Positions 22,001 through 30,647 of a DNA stretch of 39,214 bases are shown here, piece by piece. The DNA is taken from positions 1-39,214 of the forward strand of contig NW_014577373.1 of the NCBI RefSeq assembly GCF_000485595.1, read 5' to 3'. Each line of letters opens with the position of its first letter. The stretch's first letter is position 1. Source of the stretch: Priapulus caudatus. Taxonomy: Eukaryota > Priapulida > Priapulimorpha > Priapulimorphida > Priapulidae. A program made the translations under genes and the position numbers. The notes under the pieces are model-generated. The model did not search any database, was not told the origin of the DNA, and saw only the letters and a list, made by a program, of their open reading frames with translations.

Positions 22001-22207
22001 TTTGATAGATTCACTGTTGGATGCTGACGTACGCAGAAGTGAATTATATGCTGTCCAGACAGGGACAGGTTGGTGTCGCACATGAATCACTTCACCAACT
22101 CGAGAGCTGTCGTCGGGTTCAGCTAGCTCAATAACCCCAGAGGTATATATAATATCTAATATAATATCCATATATATAATATCCAGAGGTCCCGCTTCAG
22201 ATGCCAT
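19074..22207 (-). pseudogene. FEN/PIN-like nuclease protein with Cys-rich C terminus (transposon ORF, broken)
   Basis: One intronless gene of about 1,040 codons starting MASEAG at 22207. The N-terminal two thirds show the features of a large uncharacterised animal family: the LPIINAPAHEW region, NGKHHNR, ARMNMRQV, and HAQEHVNKIHKGEG near 21100. The last third has the four acidic motifs of the FEN/XPG/PIN nuclease fold in order: IIIDG (about 20360), QEEAD (about 19960), SSDTDVLVLA (about 19870) and LTGCD (about 19705). The tail (19250-19074) is Cys-rich and then acidic. Lesions: a 14 bp inverted insertion at 21753-21766; frameshifts near 21620, 21130, 20570, 19695 and 19500; in-frame TAA at 20917-20919, 20421-20423 and 19452-19454. 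Expected activity if intact: metal-dependent cleavage of structured DNA. A link to transposition is inferred from the TIRs. Confidence 0.7.
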
Positions 22208-22439
22208 TATTTACCTGAAAAACAAATATACATATAGTAAAAAATCACAAGTTTCCAGACTCTATGAACCGTTCACTACACAACGACCTTATATACCTCA
22301 TATTGGATGATTATTCACTTTATGCTTTGTGTTATTGGTGATATAAGTACTTCAATGAATCCAGTGACCAAAAAACCCTATAAAACGATATACTGGGCAA
22401 CTGTATCCGTTACAAAATCCAAAATAGTTGGCGATAAAG

Positions 22440-22605
22440 CGATTATTGTGTTAAATGGCCGCCATCTTGGATTTAGTGAGTATACATGCTGGAAAAAATT
22501 GGAAACAGGTGGTTTTCAGTCCTATGTGATCTAAAGAAGTCAATAAGTACCAGTTTCAAGATTCTATATGAAACGTTCACTCCTCTGTTAATTGCAACAT
22601 AACCG
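22440..22605 (-). repeat. diverged relic of the same element end
   Basis: Reading leftward from 22605 on the minus strand: TTGCAATTAACAG, GAACGTTTCATATAGAATCTTGAAACT, AACCACCTGTTTCCAATTTTTT and CCAAGATGGCGGCC occur in the same order as in 18839-18980, with many substitutions. It abuts the complete element in inverted orientation. Confidence 0.55.
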
Positions 22606-22609
22606 CATA

Positions 22610-23140
22610 CACTACAGCGAAGAAAAATTAAAAACAACGTAAAACAAGTATTCAGCAAATATATAGTTTTACAAGATTTTATTTCGTCGTAGACCTTATG
22701 CGTTAAAAACAAATTTTGTTTAAAAATAAGAGATCAACGACTCAGTACGCGTACAGCTAAAACAAAGTACTTTACCAGCGGAATTTACATACATTCCACT
22801 CTTACACATAGAATAAAAAGTCACACTAAAAATAGCTTAAAAGTCTTAGTGAAATGCTGCATTGCCTTAGTGTTAGGTCTATGAACTAGAAAGTTATAAT
22901 TGACCTCGTATATAGTATACGTAGATTGCTCGTTATACTTACACCCACGCGCGCGCAGGCACGCATGCACGCACGCACACACCTACAATAAAGCGGTCTA
23001 GCTGGTCGTATGGGAATACGTCCTCATAGGTTTACCAGTGTAGCCTCTTCGCTCCCTGTAGTGGGTATCCAGCATAGGGCGGAGCCGGCGTACGTACGCA
23101 CACCCCGTTTGCAGGCCCAGAAAAAATAATCAATAAAACT
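22610..23140. other. no recognised gene
   Basis: AT-rich sequence, a short (CGCA)n patch near 22950-22980 and no protein-like frame. Confidence 0.5.
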
Positions 23141-23284
23141 TTAAACAAAGCTTTTTAGTAGCAGTGTGTCTTCAGGGGTAACGACAGACTGAACGTCCTC
23201 CTGCTTCTGTTGCTCCACAAGGACCTCCCTTTGCAAATGGATAAGGTTGTCAACATCTTCATCCGAAGGAAGCCTTAAAGGTTG
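23141..23284 (-). CDS. possible terminal exon, 47 codons, unknown product
   Basis: Open from an acceptor-like CCCAATAG (ending at 23285) to TAA at 23143-23141. The translation (QPLRLPSDEDVDNLIHLQRE, then VLVEQQKQED) has protein-like composition: acidic, Leu/Gln-rich and probably helical. Directly upstream on the same strand another frame (23370 to about 23278) also reads as protein (EMFRSLLCVRDLKRHPWGFP), so this may be one reading frame broken by an indel near 23280. I do not recognise the family. No neighbouring exon was found, and a repeat-derived fragment is an equal possibility. Confidence 0.3.
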   Translation of the reverse strand, partial: QPLRLPSDEDVDNLIHLQREVLVEQQKQEDVQSVVTPEDTLLLKSFV

Positions 23285-23289
23285 CTATT

Positions 23290-23890
23290 GGGAAACCCCA
23301 TGGGTGACGCTTAAGGTCCCGAACACACAATAATGACCTGAACATCTCAGTGGCAATTATTAGTAAGCTTAATTGTCACACTGGCTTCTCACCCTGACCT
23401 GTGTACCAATTGGAGCTAATCATCAACATGATCAAGTGTGTTTCCTTTTTAGTGCCATGATTAAACATGTTAAAGGATTTATCAAGTTATATTGTGTTAC
23501 AATCCTTACCTGTGTTTTAATACCTGTATTATTACTATAGTAACCTAACCTCAGGTGTGTGTAGTAGCAGTGTTTTAAATCCTAAATTGTAGGGTTGGGT
23601 CTAGGGTTAAGATAGTGTCATCAGACATTAGAATATGGCTCCCAGTATGCCTCAGATTGCTGGAAAATGGCTTAAATATTTCAGAATTGCGGGGGGAGCA
23701 TGCCCCCACCCCCTAGTGCTGGCGTGCCTAAGGCGTGCGGGGCCACTTGCGGCAGCCCAGGTAAGTTTAGCACCCCTGTTCATCAATTTCTGGATACGCC
23801 ACTGAAGGGATTACACAGGTAGAGCTATGTGGCTAGTCCCTTATATATTATACACACATGCAGGCACGCCCGCACCCACGCACGCACGCA
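23290..23890. other. no recognised gene; repeat-like patch
   Basis: 23688-23762 (GGGGGGAGCATGCCCCCACC and following) resembles a dispersed-repeat end. The rest shows no motif apart from the upstream frame noted at 23278-23370. Confidence 0.4.
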
Positions 23891-24673
23891 CTAAATGTCC
23901 TCATCTTCCACGTATTCAACTACGTCTTGCGTCTTTCTCCGATTGGCAGCCCTTCTGCCGAAAACGATTGGCCAAAGCGAAATTATAAGTTCCACTATTG
24001 CTATCACGATGTAGCCAATGTTGAGTACCTTAACATAGTACATGCTCTGGCAGTGGTAGATATCCATAATAGACGTGCTATAGTATACCGCACATTCACT
24101 GCTGGTGTTCACTGTGATACAAGAGAGAATAAGAAGCAGCAGTGCAGCAAGGGCAGAGAGAACACACGCGACAAGAAACACCTGCACTCTTTTAAAGCTA
24201 ATCTCCCAAGCGATTATTATCCCCGCAAAACCGGACATGAGAAATACACACCCACAAACTACACCTTTCCAAAGAACACCTGAACCTGATTTGCGCGTAC
24301 TACTAATGACAAAGATGGCTATGTAGATTGAGACAGTTGCGATTGCAAATGCGAAATGTGCAAGTGTCAACAACCAGCATGTCTTTCTAGACAGAATGAT
24401 GACTGGTTTCTGATGATAGACCACCCGAGTCGCTGTCGTGGCCGTTGTCATGCCGTCATCATCGAATGATATGCTGGGAGAGAATGACTTGTCATTGAGA
24501 TTCTCCCGCGCCCATCTTCTTCTCGCCTCTTCATCGTCATCCACTTCTTCGTTGTGTAGCTTGTTGCTGTTGGCGTCAGGGGGCTGCAACGGTGATGTAG
24601 GAGGAAGGTCCTCTATTTCGTCATCGGAATCATTCTTCGTCACATCGTCACAATTCCGTGGTGCAGGATCCAT
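23891..24673 (-). CDS. four-pass membrane protein, MS4A/CD20-like topology
   Basis: A single uninterrupted frame of 260 residues, ATG at 24673. Residues 1-98 are a cytoplasmic-type tail rich in Asp/Glu and Pro (NDSDDEIEDLPPTSP), followed by Thr-rich sequence. Four hydrophobic helices follow at about 99-124, 133-157, 163-188 and 215-238. The loop between helices 3 and 4 (189-214) has two Cys (194, 208) and a possible N-glycosylation site at Asn189. The C terminus is short, basic (GRRAANRRK) and then acidic. Four helices with one cysteine-bearing extracellular loop and both tails inside fit the MS4A/CD20-like group, but other small tetraspan families are possible. The acceptor-like CTCTTTGATTCAG ending one base before the ATG suggests a 5' leader intron. 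No lesion is seen, so this is the best host-gene candidate here. Confidence 0.7.
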   Translation of the reverse strand: MDPAPRNCDDVTKNDSDDEIEDLPPTSPLQPPDANSNKLHNEEVDDDEEARRRWARENLNDKSFSPSISFDDDGMTTATTATRVVYHQKPVIILSRKTCWLLTLAHFAFAIATVSIYIAIFVISSTRKSGSGVLWKGVVCGCVFLMSGFAGIIIAWEISFKRVQVFLVACVLSALAALLLLILSCITVNTSSECAVYYSTSIMDIYHCQSMYYVKVLNIGYIVIAIVELIISLWPIVFGRRAANRRKTQDVVEYVEDEDI

Positions 24674-24689
24674 ACTGAATCAAAGAGGA

Positions 24690-25433
24690 TATATTATGCT
24701 TGCATAATATCCATAAGCCGCTATAGCAGTTACCTATAGGGTTTATACATGTGGTTGGTGTATGCTGATCAACGTATCCACCACTAGTGGGGCAGATATG
24801 TAAAAGAATTGTGGGTTTCGGGGAAAAAACATCAAAATTGGCATACATGATGTTGAGGGTATACTAAATGATTTCAGATATAGTGCCAAGCTGATTTTTT
24901 TCCGTAACGCCCGTAACAATGGAATATCCAAGATGGCCACCACGCGATTCTAAATATCTATTAATTTTCTATTTTTGTAAATATTTAACATGACAACACA
25001 AATAAAGTGTTTTTTTATGTTTGTTGATATGCAGAATCCAATGGTGTCATTATTTAAGGGAAAATGCATATATTTGAAGATAGGGAACGTGTCAAAGATA
25101 TAAGTTAAGGTGGCTTGTAAATATCTACCAAAAGTTACATATTCTCCTACTATTTAAAAACATAAAAACACAAAACCAAATTCTAAATTGTATTCAAACT
25201 TGTATATTTTTTTGGAAACAGGAATCAATGACAGCATCACCTCTTCACGCAAAAACGCATAGAAAGCACAATTATAACTCTCAATTATCAAATCAAGTTC
25301 AATAAGCCAGTTCGTCATTACAGTCTGCGCATGCGCGAACTTTGCCACGAATTCTTCCGGGTTAGGTGATTTGTGAAAAATATTTCGTATTTCGACCGCA
25401 TAGTATACATGGGCATGCATCTATGTCGTTGTA
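24690..25433. other. no recognised gene
   Basis: 24690-25430 contains a short hairpin (ATATTATGCTTGCATAATAT at 24691-24710), a CAAGATGGCC motif at 24930 and AT-rich sequence. The 88-codon minus frame at 25154-25420 lacks recognisable motifs. Confidence 0.4.
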
Positions 25434-26030
25434 ATGCTACAGTCTTCGCGTGTGTCCGTACACGTGCGTGCGTGTGCACGTGCACGTTCGTTCGTTCGTG
25501 TGTGCGTGTGCACGTACACGTGCGTGTGTGCGTGCGTGCGTGCGCACGTACAAATGCGTGCGTGTGCACGTAAGTGCGTGTGTACGTACACGTGCGCGCG
25601 TGCGTGTGCACGTACACGTGCGTGCGTGCGTGTGCACGTACACGTGTGTGCGTGCGTGCGTGCGCACGTACACGTGCGTGCGTGCGTGTGAATGCACACA
25701 TGCGTGCGAATGCACGTGTGTGTGCGTGCGTGGGTGTGCACGTGTGCGTGCGTGAGTGTGCACGTATACGTACGTGCGTGTGCACGTACACATGCGTGCG
25801 TGTACACGTACACAGAATACATGAGCAGAGAACAGTGCCTTGGGCAATGAACTTGTACAATGCCTGAACTATTCCTGCCAACCACCATGGCCGACGGCGT
25901 TGCATTGTGGGTAATTTGAAAATTCGCGGAACTCTATACGTACTGAGCCGAGAGCGCACGCCACTCGAGATTTCATCGATTGTTACAAACGACCCGGTGA
26001 CCTGTGGCGTCACACAACCAACCCATTGGC
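25434..26030. repeat. hypervariable minisatellite and flank (long allele-like copy)
   Basis: 25440-25815 is a ~375 bp array of CGTGCGTGTGCACGTACA-type units, each largely self-complementary (GTGCAC, CGTACACGTG). It is preceded by GTAATGCTACAGT and followed by a unique-looking flank that contains GCGCACGCCACTCGAGATTT and ACCCGGTGACCTGTGGCGTC. The same flank-array-flank order is inverted at 31250-31445, where the array is only ~60 bp. Confidence 0.8.
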
Positions 26031-26184
26031 TAACTACGAACTGGCGTATTGACAAATTGCTCTAGTTTTTAGTGATATTATTGCTCTCCATGAGGAATTC
26101 CATTCCTCTCATTTCTCCTATTCATCTCCTTTACTTGCGCATGTCTGTACGGAAAAGGTGCACACTTGTTCATGGTAGTCGACC

Positions 26185-26193
26185 TATATAAGG
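26185..26193 (+). promoter_or_regulatory. TATA-box-like element
   Basis: CTATATAAGG in the context GACCTATATAAGGTC, 104 bases upstream of an ATG (26296) that opens a protein-like frame. Confidence 0.35.
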
Positions 26194-26295
26194 TCACCCC
26201 AGCCACACCTGAACCTATTCACTGGAGCAGTTGTGCCTTAATTGTGCCAGGAATGCTTAGATAAACCATTGATTTGTCCAGCCAAATCAAAGCGT

Positions 26296-26436
26296 ATGGA
26301 CATCGGGGCTGGCTATGATACTTTACGTCATAACTTGAATCGTTTTCGTAGTGTTGGCAACCAGCCAGTACCTGTTGAACTAGATAGGCTAGATGAAGGT
26401 GATGGTATTTCAAGCACACTGAGACATAGGTCCTAA
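26296..26436 (+). CDS. small hypothetical ORF, 46 aa, downstream of a TATA-like box
   Basis: ATG at 26296 to TAA at 26434-26436. The product (MDIGAGYDTLRHNLNRFRSV, then VELDRLDEGDG) has a protein-like mix of charged and hydrophobic residues. It could be a first coding exon, but the 3' end has only weak donor candidates (CATAGGTCCT; GAAGGTGATGG) and no later exon was recognised. The frame is also open upstream to 26242. The palindrome 230 bases downstream limits any continuation. No family was recognised. Confidence 0.25.
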   Translation: MDIGAGYDTLRHNLNRFRSVGNQPVPVELDRLDEGDGISSTLRHRS

Positions 26437-26665
26437 TCATACCAAATAGTACGCATCATGATCATGCAGCTTCGAGTGTTCTTCCTGAGTCGCACTGCCA
26501 GGATTAAACAGATTTATCCTTACAATCGACTTACAGATTTATCCAAGCTACAGGCTCCGCAGAGGTGTTCCTTTAGATTACAAATGTTTTTTTCTGTGAC
26601 AATGTTGGAAAGGAAACTTAATTGCACCCGTAGCTTCATTATCGATGGCATTTGTTAGTCGATAG

Positions 26666-27110
26666 GCACACGGTACCACAGGCACTTGGGGCGTTTCAAG
26701 ACAATATAATGCTAAATAAATACGAAATCTATTTACTACCAAAGTCTTAATGTTTCTCTACTCTATTTCGCCTATAATCACCTTTAAATTCCGGCCAAAT
26801 GCTCATCTGCAACACACAAGTACACGGCATGCTAGCTGCTGCACACTGACACATAAATATATATATTTATGTGTCAGTGTGCANNNNNNNNNNTGCACAC
26901 TGACACATAAATATATATATTTATGTGTCAGTGTGCAGCAGCTAGCATGCCGTGTACTTGTGTGTTGCAGATGAGCATTTGGCCGGCATTTAAAGGTGAT
27001 TATAGGCGAAATAGAGTAGAGAAACAGACTTTGGTAGTAAATACATTTCGTGTTTATTTACCTTTTTTATTGAGACGTTCCAAGTGCCTGTGCACGGTAC
27101 CGTACACAAT
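26666..27110. repeat. large near-perfect palindrome centred on an N gap
   Basis: The left arm (26666-26883) is mirrored by 26894-27110: GGCACTTGG...TAAATACG..., CTCTATTTCGCCTATAATCACC, CCAAATGCTCATCTGCAACA and the TGCACACTGACACATAAATA core all recur inverted. The 44 bp next to the gap (26840-26883 and 26894-26937) are identical and are themselves a perfect palindrome. Confidence 0.9.
26884..26893. other. assembly gap (10 N) between overlapping ends
   Basis: A 10-N gap flanked by the same 44 bp on both sides, so the flanking contigs probably overlap and the gap may not exist. Confidence 0.85.
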
Positions 27111-27389
27111 AAGCGTTTGAAGAACCAGCTACAGGAGAGACAGCTGTAGGCAGCCATGCTACAGAGACTGCAGTCATGACACCAAGGGGCGCAAGGGGTT
27201 CCTTCCATTTAGTTTCTTGCTGGTTTGCAACATCAAGGGGCGAACTATAACTGCGCACACAGTTGGGGAAGGGGACATTCTCTACGTTTTTACTTGACCT
27301 ACCTGAAGAATAGTAAAAACATTCTACTAATGACAGCCACATGCAGGCTGTGTATTTCACACTATCATCATCATATTTTACCTCTATCC

Positions 27390-27475
27390 AGTCTCTCTCT
27401 CGCTCTCTATCTCTCTCTCTCTCGCTCTCTCTCTCGCTCTCTCTCTCGCTCTCTCTCTCGCTCTCTCTCTCTCTC
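27390..27475. repeat. (TC)n microsatellite with CGCTCTCTCT steps
   Basis: CT dinucleotides with regular CTCG interruptions. The Ser/Arg/Glu-rich frames through it are artefacts. Confidence 0.95.
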
Positions 27476-27497
27476 ATTTTCACCTCACCCATTTTTA

Positions 27498-28434
27498 GCT
27501 CACCTTGACATCGTCAAAATGAGCTATTGCCATGGGGCGTTGTCCGTCGTACGTCCGTCCGTCCATCCATTCGTCCGTCAACATTTGGCTACGGTCAGCA
27601 ATAACTCAAGAACCGTTTGATCCACATGTTTCGAACTGCATACAGTTGTTACTCATATGGGAGAGATTTGAACACCCTATTTTGGAGCACGCCAGTCGAC
27701 CTACTTTCGAGCCACGTCCACTTTTTGGCAAAAATGGAAATGGCCATAAGTCAGTTCAGGTTCAACAGATTTTGCTCATTTCTGGTATGTGAATGAAAAG
27801 GCACTGGCCACAAAACATTATCACACGGGTTTTGATATTTTTATTTTTAATTATGCAAATTAGGTAGATTTTGGCAATTTCACTATGCATTTCAGTGTCT
27901 GCCTACGGTCAACGATAACTCAAGAACCGTTTGACCCACATATTACATACAATTGCATACAATTGTTACTTTTATGGGAGAGATTTGAACGTCCTATTTT
28001 GGAGCACGCCAGTCGACTTACTTTCGAGCCACGCCCACTTTTTGGCAAAAATGAAAATGACCATCTAGATTCATTCGATTTTGGTAAATTTACCTACCTA
28101 CCTACCTACCTAATCATACCAACGTGTAATATTGTGTTTTAGATTCTTAGTTACAGTACTTTGCATGGAATATTTTATTGCTTTTATTTGCGCGATAATC
28201 GAAAACCAAAATGGCGATCATTTAGGCGTAGCGCCATCTCTCGCCCAGATTTCAGACTTTCAGATCTGAAACATTTATTTTCGCATCAAAACTAACCCTG
28301 AAACAAAACAGTGAAATTTCTATTAGTATAAAACAGGGAATACGGACATTTTATCACATTTCGGTCCGTCATAAATGAAACACTTGCCAAATTTTAAATA
28401 TCATCTCCCTCTTCTATCACACCCAAGGTGAGCT
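27498..28434. mobile_element. TIR element with internal ~155 bp tandem pair
   Basis: The ends AGCTCACCTTG (27498-27508) and CAAGGTGAGCT (28424-28434) are perfectly inverted. GAGCTATTGCCATGGGGCGT and a CGTCCGTCC run follow the left end. Inside, about 155 bp (ACTCAAGAACCGTTTGA..., GGGAGAGATTTGAAC..., GGAGCACGCCAGTCGAC...) occurs twice, at 27590-27745 and 27904-28063. No open frame is conserved between the two copies, which points to a non-coding dispersed element. Confidence 0.65.
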
Positions 28435-29683
28435 ATAGTGTCATTGACAATTTCATTTCATTATCTGTCTGTATCCTTTTCTCCAACTATTCACCCCTTC
28501 TCGCCATTTGTCCCCGCCCCTCTCCTGCTTTCGTCTATAATCCAGGGCCATAGGCTGAGCAAATTCCTAGGGGAGGGGCAAAATTTCATGACTCAACTGT
28601 GTAACGATGAGCGATGCAGGGGTGAGTCTGAAACAAGGCTCACCCCTCACAGTGGAGTAACTGATGGTGACACACTCCATGGACCATCTCCCGTACCAGA
28701 CCATATACAGAATCTTTAGTAATGTTTTTTTGTACTAATGTTACGCGTAAATCGTAGTTCCTGTATATCACCGAATGTAAGGGCAATCAGAGGCATAGCC
28801 AGCTAAAAAAAAAAAGGGGGGGATTCTTATTACTACCGTACAGCAGTGGAACTTCATAGTATAGAAACCTATGAAGTGGCAGCGAAGCCGGCAGCGCTAG
28901 CGCCATTATATTAAGCGCCATCAAAGCACATACTCTGTGGATCCTCCCCCAGAACATTTTTGAAATTATGGCTCCAGGTGCGATTTCCCAGCACTTTGAA
29001 ATAGTATTTTTAGACATATATGAAGCTGTGATTAAATTGTAAACGTTTAAATTAAGGATTTAAACTAATTTGTAGTGACTGTCACTTAATTTGGCTCATT
29101 TGAAACGGTTAACTTTACGGAAATAAATAAAAACTATGCACAATGATACATTAATTATGTATTTCTTACAATACTGCGGGAATGATACATATACGTGTAC
29201 TGGATAATTATCCTGTAATTAATGAGTCTTATTGAGTTTCTGGGAACTAGTTTTCATTGTGATTAGAAGCGTAGACCAGGCGGTGTTCCAGGACTTGTTT
29301 AATTGGTAGCCTACTATATAATCTGGCAGTGTGAAAACTCTCACTTCTGACGCTCGAACATGTTTGTGCGGAGTTTCGGAATCTTCGTGTCCTACCCACG
29401 CATTGTGTGGTTTGTTCGTTACTGTCTGTGATATTTTGACCTTTGTTTTAATTATGCAGAATTTTGTCATCCGAACTGGGCCTAAGACATTGTCATACTC
29501 TGGTGGCGTAATCGTGTACCGTCATAGGCAGGCATCCTACGAAGTGCGTACGTAACGTTGCCTGAGGTTAATTCATCAAGCCGGTCCTAGCCGTGCGTAG
29601 GCATATTCTTAATGAGTTGGACATAACCCCGCTTGGTAGCTGCGCCGATTCTTTCCTCGCCTGCAGTAATTCATGTGACACCG
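28435..29683. other. no recognised gene
   Basis: A hairpin AGGGGTGAG...CTCACCCCT lies at 28619-28648. 28790-28827 (GGCATAGCCAGC then an A run and GGGGGGG) resembles a dispersed-repeat end. Nothing else could be supported. Confidence 0.4.
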
Positions 29684-30165
29684 TTTTTTGCCATATCTCA
29701 GCAGCGGGAGGGCTGCATACCTCACAAGTTATTACTCCGTCGGTTTTTAATACATTCTAACTCTAAACTGTTACGTTAAAAATTATTAAATATTTACATA
29801 AACAGCAGACGGTTGTCATTTGAATACGAAGTTTTATTTCCTATCGTAGTTTATTCTCAAAAGTTATATCAGCCGAAAGTTGCTACCTTGACTCGATTGC
29901 AACACTGCATGGCTGGTCAAATATAGACAAATATGGCGCTCTAGCGGGAGTGGTATATCACTTTCGCGCTGATATAACATTTGAAATAAACTCGATAGAA
30001 AATAAAACTTGTATTCAAATGACAACGCTTCTTGCTGTTTATGTAAATATTTTAATAATTTTCAACGTAACAGTTTAGAGGTGGTAGATGGTGTTAAAAA
30101 CCCGACCGAGTATAACTTTGGAGGGTATGCAGGCCCTAGCTGCGAGTTGTGGCATGGGTATGTTA
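29684..30165. mobile_element. foldback element with ~190 bp arms
   Basis: 29684-29878 is inverted at 29966-30160. Matching blocks include CTCTAAACTGTTACGTT, AATATTTACATAAACAGCA, TTGTCATTTGAATAC, AAGTTTTATTT and GTTATATCAGC. Identity looks about 80%, with a ~90 bp spacer. There is no coding sequence. This is typical of a foldback or long-TIR MITE. Confidence 0.75.
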
Positions 30166-30390
30166 AACACAGCACACTCAAAGTTTAGCAGAAACGCGTA
30201 CAACACTGGGGAGATGCGTGTATAACGAGCTAAATACCTATTTGTTTAGCTCGTGATGTCAACAAAACAGGCACAGCCCAGAGTCTCACCCAGCCTGGCA
30301 TATATAGCCCATCTCTCAATTGCATACATTTCTACGACTATAAAGACGGTACGTTTCGATTATCGCTTCTAAATATCCGAACCAACTATC

Positions 30391-30647
30391 ATGCCTAGTC
30401 AAAGCAAGACAAGAAAGACGAACTATAGCGATGACGAGATAAGCATGATAATTGAAAAAATAGGGAAGCGCAAATATGTAGGTACTTTACACTATTTGCA
30501 CCCTTTTCCATGGAAATTACTCTCACAAAGAAGAGAAAAGCATGGGAAGGTGCACGGCGCAGTGAATGCTGTGTCAACAGAATAGTGCTGTCCTCCCGTG
30601 CTACTGATGCTGCCGCTGCTGCAAACGCTCGCCATCTCTTCCACTGA
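30391..30647 (+). pseudogene. Myb/SANT-like DNA-binding domain, frame-broken
   Basis: ATG at 30391 opens MPSQSKTRKTNYSDDEISMI, IEKIGKRKYV, which matches the first helix of Myb/SANT-like domains (basic lead, acidic turn, Leu/Ile helix). The second helix (EITLTKKRKAWEG) is in another frame from about 30511, and the third (VHGAVNAVST) returns to the first frame near 30550, so two small indels break the domain. Family knowledge: this domain is the accessory protein of PIF/Harbinger transposons as well as of host regulators. A GGGCCAGATTTATCA-type sequence, typical of Harbinger ends, lies inverted at 31068-31083. TATA-like elements precede the ATG (TATATAG at 30301, CTATAAAGA at 30340). Confidence 0.5.

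Larger units (their letters stand above)
18839..22289 (-). mobile_element. TIR element carrying a FEN/PIN-like nuclease gene
   Basis: The left end AGGTCGTTGTG (18839) and right end CACAACGACCT (22279-22289) are inverted. Pairing continues inward over ~55 bp, through ATCTGGAAACTTGTGATTTT on the left and its complement at 22237-22260. Between them lies a single minus-strand gene (22207 to 19074) that starts 82 bp from the right end. No DDE transposase is visible. No convincing target duplication was found: the flanks are AGTGT and TATAT. A truncated second copy (6806-7240) and an older end-like relic (22440-22605) mark it as a repeat family. Confidence 0.7.

Noticed and set aside
25437-25888. 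Arg/Thr/His-rich frames over the CGTG minisatellite
   Set aside because: They are repeat translations, open on both strands and in several frames.
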